Of a stretch of 6,351 bases of DNA, positions 1 through 5,261 are shown one piece after another. The notes below the pieces were generated by a model that was not told the origin of the DNA, searched no databases, and was given only the letters and a program-made list of their open reading frames with translations. The position numbers and the translations under genes are program-made. Source of the DNA: Candidatus Moranbacteria bacterium RIFCSPHIGHO2_02_FULL_40_12b (GTDB lineage: Bacteria; Patescibacteriota; Minisyncoccia; Moranbacterales; 2-12-FULL-40-10); NCBI GenBank assembly GCA_001784725.1, contig MFRX01000016.1, forward strand, positions 1,494 through 7,844. The letters are read 5' to 3'. Numbering within the stretch: position 1 is the stretch's first letter; every line of letters starts with the position of its first letter.

Positions 1-777
1 GCGGTGGATAAATGCGAAGACCCCGTAAAATCCGGACTTCCGCCGGACCACGGGGCATGGAAAAAAGAATTTGAATTGGCAAAAAAAATAAACGGACTGG
101 CGCCGGGATATTTGGCAAAAACCGCGAAGAAAATCGGCGCGATATTAGTCCATTATTCAACCGACTATGTTTTTAACGGCCTTCCGGCGATACCGGAACC
201 GGCTGGATGCGCGCATTCCTGCGGAAGCTGCGGCCTTCATGAAAATTTTCAGCCGCAAATCGGATTTAATGAAAGCGCTATTCCGGATCCAATTTCTAAT
301 TACGGCAAATCAAAATTACTTGGCGAAAAAGAACTTGAAAAAAATATTAAAAAATATTATTTAATCCGCCTTTCCAAGCTTTTCGGAAAAACGGCCCAGT
401 CGGAGGGAGCAAAAAAAAGTTTTTTTGACGTGATGCTGGAATTAGGAAAGAAAAATAAAGAAGTTAAAGTTGTTGACGAAGAAACGAGTTGTTTTACTTA
501 CGCTCCGGATCTGGCCAAAAAAACTAAGGAAATAATTGAATCAAAAAAGCCATTCGGGATTTATCACGCGACCAATTCCGAATCATGCACCTGGTATGAA
601 GCCGTTTTAGAACTTTATAGGCAAACTAAGATAAGGACTAAGGTTATTCCCGTGACTGCCGCTGAATTCCCTCGTCCGGCCAGAAGACCCTTCATTTCCA
701 CTCTTATAAACACCAAAATTAACCCGTTAAGAAGTTATAAAAATGCCCTGGCGGAGCACTTGACAAAACAATTCTAA
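1..777 (+). CDS. rmlD: dTDP-4-dehydrorhamnose reductase, 5' partial
   Basis: RmlD reduces dTDP-4-dehydro-L-rhamnose to dTDP-L-rhamnose with NAD(P)H, the last step of the cytoplasmic dTDP-rhamnose pathway. The frame is open from base 1 (codon 1 GCG, then GTG), and the first residues, AVDKCED, match the internal 'AYTxVDKxE' region of RmlD. The GTG at 4 is therefore not a start, and roughly 60-75 N-terminal residues with the Gly-rich nucleotide-binding loop lie outside the window. Counting from base 1, the SDR landmarks are STDYVF at 53-58 and the catalytic YxxxK at Y101/K105 (YGKSKLLGE). The C-terminal RPARRPFIST stretch fits the RPxxS region of the family. Two segments are longer than usual: about residues 8-22, and about 60-95, which carries a CAHSCGSCG cluster. 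The gene ends in a tandem stop, TAA TAG. The rmlA frame follows 82 bp later on the same strand. Family assignment is firm; the insertions are unexplained. Confidence 0.93.
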   Translation, partial: AVDKCEDPVKSGLPPDHGAWKKEFELAKKINGLAPGYLAKTAKKIGAILVHYSTDYVFNGLPAIPEPAGCAHSCGSCGLHENFQPQIGFNESAIPDPISNYGKSKLLGEKELEKNIKKYYLIRLSKLFGKTAQSEGAKKSFFDVMLELGKKNKEVKVVDEETSCFTYAPDLAKKTKEIIESKKPFGIYHATNSESCTWYEAVLELYRQTKIRTKVIPVTAAEFPRPARRPFISTLINTKINPLRSYKNALAEHLTKQF

Positions 778-795
778 TAGTGTAGTATTCATAGT

Positions 796-829
796 CCTTA
801 GAAAAGAACTATTTTTGGTTTGTCTAAGG
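796..829 (+). other. imperfect stem-loop between rmlD and rmlA
   Basis: CCTTAGA at 796-802 pairs with TCTAAGG at 823-829 (7 bp). After one mismatch, three further weak pairs may form around a loop of about 12 nt. No U-run follows, so it does not look like an intrinsic terminator. An AAGGGG sequence that could act as SD overlaps the 3' arm (826-831), but the next ATG in the rmlA frame is at 860, too far for normal use. The role is unknown; it could be chance or a leader structure masking the ribosome site. Confidence 0.25.
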
Positions 830-859
830 GGATTAAATATAAATAACCCATATTTACGC

Positions 860-1999
860 ATGTTTTTAACTCCATATACAAAACTTTTAGTCATAGTCGG
901 AACTCTGATCGGGGTGGTTTTGCTGATGTTTGCCACTCCTTTTCTGATTGCTTCCGGATCAACATTCGCTTCCAGGGAAATAGTTCAGGTGATTTTCATC
1001 GCTATGGAATTTTTCGGGGCGATTTTTCTTCTGAATGAATTTAACCGTCTGCGAATCATAATCAAAGAAAAGGAAATGGGCGACCAGCGGCTGGCTAATA
1101 TTGAAAACGGCATCAAAAAACTTTCCACTTTCAAAAAATCAAGCGCGGGAATGAAAGGGATAATTTTGGCTGGCGGAACGGCTACCCGCCTTTTTCCGCT
1201 CACTGCCACCACTTCCAAGCAACTGCTTCCGGTCTACGACAAACAAATGATTTTTTATCCGCTTAACACGCTGATTAAAGCCGGCATTAAGGATATTTTG
1301 ATTATTGTCGCGCCTGATCACAGCGGGCAGTTTTTGAACCTTTTAGGATCCATTTTTAAAAAATTCGGCATTAATCTTTATTTTGAAGTGCAAAAAGTGC
1401 CTAAGGGTCTGGCTGACGCGTTTATTTTGGGCGAAAATTTTATCGGCGATGATAATGTGGCGATGATTTTGGGCGACAATATTTTTGAAGACGATGTCTA
1501 TGACGAAATAAGGCAATTCAAAAAAGGCGGAATGATTTTTATCAAGGAAGTGAAGGATGACCCCAGCCGCTATGGAATAGTGGAATTTGATGAGAATGGA
1601 AAAGCAATTTCCATTGAGGAGAAACCGAAATTTCCCAAAAGCAATTATTGCGTAACAGGATTATATGTTTACGACCCGCAAGTAGCAGAGATAGTCAAAA
1701 ATTTAAAGCCGTCTGACAGAGGAGAAATTGAAATTACCGACGTTAACAGGGCATATATGGAAAAGGGCGACCTTGCCATAAGAAAAATTCAGGGCGAGTG
1801 GCTGGACGCCGGAACCTTTGACACATTGCTGGAAGCCGGTAAAGTTGTTAAAGAGAAGGAAATTTATAAAAACTTTGACCCCTTGGTCAATGAGGCAATC
1901 GCTGAATTTAATGAAGAGATGAAAGACAAGACAAAAAGAATTTTAGATCCCTATAAACTTTATCTGCGGCAATCGGAAAAAAACCAAAAAAATATTTAA
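860..1999 (+). CDS. rmlA: glucose-1-phosphate thymidylyltransferase with N-terminal membrane/coiled-coil extension
   Basis: RmlA makes dTDP-glucose from dTTP and glucose-1-phosphate, the first step of dTDP-rhamnose synthesis. Counting from the ATG at 860 (379 aa), the RmlA domain starts at M98 (base 1151). In RmlA-domain numbering the motifs are LAGGTATRL at 6-14 (canonical GGxGTRL with Ala for the second Gly), SKQLLPVYDK at 22-31, GDNIF at 108-112 with the metal-binding Asp, EEKP at 156-159, VTGLYVYD at 168-175, GEIEITDVN at 191-199 and WLDAGT at 217-222. The domain is 282 aa, near normal, but its last 60 residues are Lys/Glu-rich and lack the usual GLKVxCPEEIA-type ending. Residues 1-97 hold TM1 (about 9-30), TM2 (about 41-58) and a charged, coiled-coil-like linker (60-93). 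ATG 860 is preferred over TTG 815 because it opens directly into TM1. A start at 1151, giving a normal soluble RmlA, cannot be excluded, although only GCGGGA abuts it. Enzyme identity is very sure; the fusion is moderately sure. Confidence 0.9.
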   Translation: MFLTPYTKLLVIVGTLIGVVLLMFATPFLIASGSTFASREIVQVIFIAMEFFGAIFLLNEFNRLRIIIKEKEMGDQRLANIENGIKKLSTFKKSSAGMKGIILAGGTATRLFPLTATTSKQLLPVYDKQMIFYPLNTLIKAGIKDILIIVAPDHSGQFLNLLGSIFKKFGINLYFEVQKVPKGLADAFILGENFIGDDNVAMILGDNIFEDDVYDEIRQFKKGGMIFIKEVKDDPSRYGIVEFDENGKAISIEEKPKFPKSNYCVTGLYVYDPQVAEIVKNLKPSDRGEIEITDVNRAYMEKGDLAIRKIQGEWLDAGTFDTLLEAGKVVKEKEIYKNFDPLVNEAIAEFNEEMKDKTKRILDPYKLYLRQSEKNQKNI

Positions 2000-2023
2000 A
2001 AAGGAAAAATAGTTTAATTATTT

Positions 2024-2113
2024 TAGGACTTACGCGCTTGCCCTTTAGACATCCGGTATCTCGCGACCATAACAGCCGAAAGACATCGGATGTCCGCAAA
2101 CGCGTAAGTCCTA
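2024..2113. mobile_element. 90-bp palindromic MITE-like element
   Basis: The ends are a perfect 13-bp inverted repeat: TAGGACTTACGCG at 2024-2036 and its complement at 2101-2113. The pairing continues inward after one mismatch with TTGC/GCAA (2038-2041/2096-2099), then GACATCCG/CGGATGTC (2048-2055/2087-2094), so the whole element could fold as one long interrupted hairpin. The right inner arm is itself a near-perfect palindrome, GACATC-G-GATGTC (2082-2094). The outermost TA on each side could be a duplicated TA target, leaving an 11-bp GGACTTACGCG terminal repeat. Similar GGACTTACGC termini are, from memory, common on insertion sequences and MITEs in other bacteria such as cyanobacteria. It has no coding capacity, so it would need a transposase in trans. 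It begins 24 bp after the rmlA stop and ends 11 bp before the next start. A structured RNA or a processing/termination hairpin is the alternative; no U-run follows. Confidence 0.72.
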
Positions 2114-2117
2114 TATT
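2112..2117 (+). promoter_or_regulatory. possible -10 box (TATATT) at the right end of the palindromic element
   Basis: TATATT begins with the terminal TA of the element and lies 7 nt before the ATG at 2125, so transcription would start at or next to the start codon. No convincing -35 hexamer is seen about 17 nt upstream, and no SD sequence precedes the ATG. It is suggestive only, since AT-rich DNA produces such hexamers often. Confidence 0.25.
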
Positions 2118-2124
2118 TAACTAA

Positions 2125-2832
2125 ATGTACTGGATCTACCTGATTATTTTTATCCTGGCGGTTTTTTCCCCGGAGCTTGTCCATCGGGGATTATTTATCT
2201 TTGGAGGACAAAACACGCCATTTAGCGCCAGAACAATGGAAGAATTAAGCATATTCGTCCTGGGGATTATTGGATTTAGTGTTTATTTACGGAAGGAAAA
2301 GCAATTAAAAATAAACAGGGAGGAAAAAAATAAAATTCAAAGCAAGGTTGCCCAAATGTCGAAAGCCCTGAAGGACTCATACACATATATCGGGGAAATA
2401 AACCGGAAAATTGATATTATGAAAAATATCGCTCTCGGTTTTCCGGAAGTCAAAGACGCAAAATCGTTAAAAGGCAGGGATATTTATAACTCGATAGAAG
2501 AAGCAATAAAAATTTTATGTAAGACAAATAATTTTTTAATCAGGGTGGTGAATGTCAGGAACAATGAAACAGAACTGGAAATACAAAACGGATTGAATAT
2601 GGGCATCAGGATAAAAAATAATTCACTCAATTTGATGAAAGAAAAGGACTTCTTGCAAAATGGCGATTTATATATTTTCAGATCGCCGCAACTGATAGAT
2701 AACAAAAGATCATACGTATTTATAAAAAGAAGCAGGGCTAATCAAATAGAAGACATAGGTATAATGCATACTGTCGCTACTCAGATATTGTTTTTATTTA
2801 TTCTGCTAAAAAAATTAAAACTTAAATATTAA
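2125..2832 (+). CDS. two-TM coiled-coil protein with probable GAF-like C-terminal domain
   Basis: This 235-aa protein has no named family that I can assign. TM1 is about residues 4-25, and a second hydrophobic helix spans about 41-55. A highly charged helix follows (56-83: RKEKQLKINREEKNK and on), probably a coiled coil, then the striking stretch DSYTYIGEINRKIDIMK (84-100). Residues from about 108 to 230 alternate predicted strands and helices. The final helix, EDIGIMHTVATQILFLFIL, resembles the last helix of GAF domains (pattern xLLxxLAxQIAxAI), so a degenerate small-ligand or signal-sensing fold is plausible. No kinase, cyclase or other output motif is visible. The likely arrangement is a cytoplasmic sensor-like domain tethered to the membrane. 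The start has no SD sequence, but the ATG opens directly into TM1 and lies 11 bp after the palindromic element. The 2-TM plus charged-helix layout resembles the extension on RmlA upstream. From memory, similar proteins recur in Patescibacteria, but I cannot verify that here. Confidence 0.8.
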   Translation: MYWIYLIIFILAVFSPELVHRGLFIFGGQNTPFSARTMEELSIFVLGIIGFSVYLRKEKQLKINREEKNKIQSKVAQMSKALKDSYTYIGEINRKIDIMKNIALGFPEVKDAKSLKGRDIYNSIEEAIKILCKTNNFLIRVVNVRNNETELEIQNGLNMGIRIKNNSLNLMKEKDFLQNGDLYIFRSPQLIDNKRSYVFIKRSRANQIEDIGIMHTVATQILFLFILLKKLKLKY

Positions 2833-2874
2833 AACAGCATTAACAAAAACGTCCCGCTACAACGAGGCAAGATA

Positions 2875-2902
2875 GAAACCACTGGTATCACTGGCGGTTT
2901 TC
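2875..2902. terminator. weak hairpin between convergent genes
   Basis: AAACC at 2876-2880 pairs with GGTTT at 2896-2900, with a mismatch and a few weak inner pairs around an ACTGG-TATC-ACTGG direct repeat. On the plus strand TTTTC and then TATTTT follow. It lies between the plus-strand membrane gene ending at 2832 and the minus-strand rhodanese-like gene ending at 2904, where a bidirectional terminator is expected. The stem is short and the U-tract broken, so this is tentative. The rest of 2833-2903 shows nothing else recognisable. Confidence 0.3.
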
Positions 2903-2903
2903 A

Positions 2904-3719
2904 CTATTTTACAAGCTCGAAGTTTTTTTTCCGCCAGGAATCCAGGCCGCCGTCAAGAATTCTCGTCGCGAAAAAACCGAGATCAAAAAACCGAACGCCT
3001 GCGTAGAATTCTTCAGTTTCATTTTCTCCGTATAAAAAAATTTCTTTGAATAATGGAATCTCCTGCCTTCTTTTTTCTATTTCATCCAGCGGTATATTAA
3101 CCGCGTTTTTTATGCGGCCTTGCGAAAATAATTCCCGCGACCTTATGTCCAATATAAAGCAGGGATAATTATTGTCAATAATATTTTTCAAATCATCAGG
3201 GCTGATAAAATTAACTTTCGACTGATCCGTGAATAAATTGGGATTGCCATAGGAGATAGTTTGCCCGTTGCTGTTTTTCCACTCATCAAGTCCGCCGGAA
3301 ATAAAAGAAAAATTCCCAATATTATTTTCCCTTAACTTCCGCGCGAACTGCTCGTTGAATTTCTCGTTGCCGCTATAGCTTAATATGTAAACGTTATTCC
3401 CATTATTATTGGTGAAAATATCGAATTTTCCGAATTTTTCAGCCGGAGCGCTGATCGAATCGACGATATGTTCGTTCTTATAATCAATTTCAGCGCGGAT
3501 GTCTACGATTTTTATGTTTTCTTTATTTTTTATTTTTAACTGCGCTTCTTTAGCGGATATAACGGGTAATGCGATTTGATTTTCTGGTTCAGCCGTTGTT
3601 GCTTCCTTTTTTTTCATCTCCGGCCTCAAGAATGTCGCCAAAACCACGATTACGATCAGAATAAATCCAAACAAAAAAGCCGCGTCTTCTTTTCTAATTT
3701 TTTTAATTTTGTTTATCAT
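2904..3719 (-). CDS. membrane-anchored tandem rhodanese-fold protein lacking catalytic cysteines
   Basis: This 271-aa protein has a short basic N-terminus, one TM helix (about 14-31, FLFGFILIVIVVLATFL), a polar linker (32-50) and two rhodanese-like domains. Domain 1 (about 51-157) shows IVDIRAEIDYKNEHI at 71-85 and GGLDEWK at 142-148. Domain 2 (about 168-270) shows ILDIRSRELFSQGRIKNAVNIP at 189-210 and GGLDSWR at 257-263. Active rhodaneses carry a Cys at the head of the loop after the central strand (VxYCxxG). Here the aligned positions are S114 (YILSYSGNEK) and G231 (IFLYGENETE). The only Cys in the protein, C187, precedes the domain 2 VDIR-type motif and is not the catalytic position. Sulfur transfer is thus unlikely, and a binding or scaffold role outside or at the membrane is inferred. 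With basic residues before the TM helix, the domains would face outwards. The start is 14 nt after the fmt stop, consistent with co-transcription; no SD is visible. Confidence 0.88.
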   Translation of the reverse strand: MINKIKKIRKEDAAFLFGFILIVIVVLATFLRPEMKKKEATTAEPENQIALPVISAKEAQLKIKNKENIKIVDIRAEIDYKNEHIVDSISAPAEKFGKFDIFTNNNGNNVYILSYSGNEKFNEQFARKLRENNIGNFSFISGGLDEWKNSNGQTISYGNPNLFTDQSKVNFISPDDLKNIIDNNYPCFILDIRSRELFSQGRIKNAVNIPLDEIEKRRQEIPLFKEIFLYGENETEEFYAGVRFFDLGFFATRILDGGLDSWRKKNFELVK

Positions 3720-3733
3720 TAAAATGCGTGTGT

Positions 3734-4696
3734 TTACGACAATATGCTCCCGACAAAATCCGGATAGCCGTTAATAAATTCAATTGCTGGAACTGCTTTT
3801 TTCCCTTCTATTTGCATCTGTTCCAGTATTATGGCTCCTTTAGCCGCCTGAACCGCGATCTGACCATTGATTGCGAAGACCTCTCCCAATTTGCTTTTAT
3901 TTTCTATTTTCTTGAAATAAGGGTGGATTTTGTGAAGTTTTATCCTGATTAATTGATTATCTCTTTTCCAGAAGCAGAAGATGCCCGGCCACGGATAAAA
4001 TGCCCGGAATTTGTTGTATATTTTAGTGGCTTGTTCGTCCCAAAAAATTCTGCCGTCGCCTCTCTCAATCAGCTGGCTTAAAGTGGCTTTTTCATTATCC
4101 TGTTTTTTGGGTATTATTTCTCCTCTGAGTAAAACGGTTATCGTATTTAACAATAATTTTACTCCCGCGTCGGCAATTTTTCCGGAAAGAGTCTCAAAAT
4201 TGTCGCCTGATTCAATCTCAACTTTTTTTTGCGCCAGTACGTCGCCGGTATCGACTCCAGAGTCCATCTGGATTATTGTAACGCCGGTTTCTTTGTGCCC
4301 GCTAAGCAACGCGTTTTGTATGGGGGACGGCCCCCGCAATTCGGGCAAAAGAGAAGCGTGAACATTAATTCCCCCAAAACCGGGGATCTGGAGAATTTTT
4401 TCCGGTAAAATCCTTCCGTAGGCCGCCAGGATTATCATGTCAGGTTTTAAATTTTTTATTTCATTGGTTGCCGCGTCGTCGAATTTTTCCGGCTGGAATA
4501 ATGATAATTTATTGGCTAATGAAAATTTCTTGACGGGATTCATTTTCACTTCATTTTCTCTGTTGGATTTTCTATCCGGTTGCGTGAAAACGGCCACAAT
4601 ATTGTATTTATTTTCAATAAAGGCCTCCAGTATTTTTTCTGAAAATGCCGAAGTTCCCATAAAGATTATCCGGAGTTCTATTGGTTTTTTGTTCAT
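3734..4696 (-). CDS. fmt: methionyl-tRNA formyltransferase
   Basis: Fmt transfers a formyl group from 10-formyl-tetrahydrofolate to Met-tRNA(fMet) in the cytoplasm, preparing it for initiation. The 320-aa length is normal. The N-terminal Rossmann-like formyltransferase domain (about 8-200) begins LRIIFMGTSAF, and has the NVHASLLPELRGPSPIQ loop at 111-127 and TGVTIIQMDSGVDTGDVL at 137-154. By alignment with the E. coli enzyme the catalytic trio is N111, H113 and D149. The C-terminal OB-like tRNA-binding domain (about 205-315) includes GDGRIFWDEQATKIYNKFRAFYPWPG, typical of the family. The ATG gives about 7 residues before the usual first strand, with no SD and a TTATTTTTT leader. It lies 64 nt after the def stop on the same strand, the standard def-fmt pairing. 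That gap holds no gene or clear promoter. The rhodanese-like gene follows after 14 nt. Confidence 0.97.
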   Translation of the reverse strand: MNKKPIELRIIFMGTSAFSEKILEAFIENKYNIVAVFTQPDRKSNRENEVKMNPVKKFSLANKLSLFQPEKFDDAATNEIKNLKPDMIILAAYGRILPEKILQIPGFGGINVHASLLPELRGPSPIQNALLSGHKETGVTIIQMDSGVDTGDVLAQKKVEIESGDNFETLSGKIADAGVKLLLNTITVLLRGEIIPKKQDNEKATLSQLIERGDGRIFWDEQATKIYNKFRAFYPWPGIFCFWKRDNQLIRIKLHKIHPYFKKIENKSKLGEVFAINGQIAVQAAKGAIILEQMQIEGKKAVPAIEFINGYPDFVGSILS

Positions 4697-4760
4697 AAAA
4701 AATAATTACATTATTATCAAATTAATTCGAGTCATTCGGATCGCTATAGTTGCTATTTTA

Positions 4761-5225
4761 TCACAACTTCTTTGTTTTTTTAATCTTACTTCTGTCGGTT
4801 AAGAGAATTCCGTCAAGATGATCAATTTCATGCTGGATGGTCCGCGCCAGCAGCCCTTCCGCTTTCAGTTTTCTGTTTTCTCCTTTTCCATCCGTATATC
4901 TTATTTTTACCTTCTCCGGGCGGGCAATGAGGAAAAATTTTCCGGGAAAACTCAAGCAGCCCTCATCCATAATTATTTTGTTTTTTGACTGGGATTTTAT
5001 TTTCGGGTTTATCAGAGTATATAGAACACCACCTTCCTCAATGACGCAGAGGCGGATAGTTTTTTTCACCTGGGGAGCGGCCAGTCCCAGCCCATTACTT
5101 TTTCTCAATGTTTCAATCATCCGGGGAATTAATTTCTGAATTTCCGGATCCAGCGGGTCATTCACTTTTTCCGCCTTTTTCCTCAAAATCGGGTTGGGGT
5201 ATTTAATTATTGGAAGTATTGGCAT
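4761..5225 (-). CDS. def: peptide deformylase
   Basis: Def is a metal hydrolase (usually Fe2+) that removes the N-formyl group from nascent proteins at the ribosome exit, undoing the mark set by Fmt. All three signature motifs are present and intact: GLGLAAPQ at 45-52, EGCLS at 88-92 with metal ligand C90, and QHEIDH at 131-136 with ligands H132 and H136 and catalytic E133. At 154 aa it is near the short end of the family, which fits the small Gram-negative-type or CPR forms; the C-terminus stops soon after the metal helix with a basic KIKKTKK tail. The stop is doubled (TGA then TAA). The ATG starts 7 nt after the priA stop and the protein opens with the canonical MPILPIIKYPNPILR. There is no SD at normal distance. 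A promoter-like TTGATA-N18-TATAAT overlaps the end of priA. Confidence 0.97.
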   Translation of the reverse strand: MPILPIIKYPNPILRKKAEKVNDPLDPEIQKLIPRMIETLRKSNGLGLAAPQVKKTIRLCVIEEGGVLYTLINPKIKSQSKNKIIMDEGCLSFPGKFFLIARPEKVKIRYTDGKGENRKLKAEGLLARTIQHEIDHLDGILLTDRSKIKKTKKL

Positions 5226-5231
5226 ATTTTT

Positions 5232-5261
5232 ATTATATCACCGAAATTGGGTCAATATCAA
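5232..5261 (-). promoter_or_regulatory. candidate promoter for a leaderless def transcript
   Basis: On the minus strand, TTGATA (5261-5256) is followed by an 18-nt spacer and a perfect TATAAT (5237-5232). Exactly 6 nt separate the TATAAT from the def ATG, so the normal start point would be the A of that ATG, giving a leaderless mRNA. The lack of an SD sequence fits this. The caution is that the same bases encode the conserved PriA ending DIDPISVI and its stop, so part of the match may be coincidence. Confidence 0.42.

Noticed and set aside
839..841. ATA codon 7 nt after AAGGGG as a non-standard start
   Set aside because: The spacing to the SD-like core is good, but ATA initiation is very rare and nothing else supports it.
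815..859. TTG at 815 as start of the rmlA frame
   Set aside because: It lies in the loop of a stem-loop, has no SD, and would add 15 residues without family similarity before the hydrophobic helix. ATG 860 opens directly into TM1.
1908..2099. Minus-strand open frame running from the palindromic element into rmlA
   Set aside because: It lies partly within the repeat and partly antisense to the rmlA tail, and shows no recognisable motif.
2024..2113. Palindromic element as a CRISPR repeat or tRNA
   Set aside because: There is one copy with no spacers, and no cloverleaf arms, T-loop or CCA end. The symmetry is that of a single inverted repeat.
2024..2113. Palindromic element as a simple intrinsic terminator of rmlA
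   Set aside because: It is long enough to form a stem but is followed by TATATTTAAC rather than a U-run, and its 13-bp perfect ends fit a mobile repeat better.
4697..4760. Promoter in the def-fmt gap
   Set aside because: GATAAT-like hexamers exist in the AT-rich 64 nt, but no -35 partner at a proper distance was found.
4761..4763. TGA as evidence for or against a recoded genetic code
   Set aside because: The def TGA is directly followed by TAA, so reading TGA as an amino acid would add just one residue. No in-frame TGA occurs inside the other genes, so this window cannot decide.
4011..4802. Plus-strand open frames at 4011-4361 and 4437-4802 with hydrophobic stretches
   Set aside because: They are antisense to fmt, whose motifs are complete. 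Their apparent hydrophobicity arises from the complementary codons.
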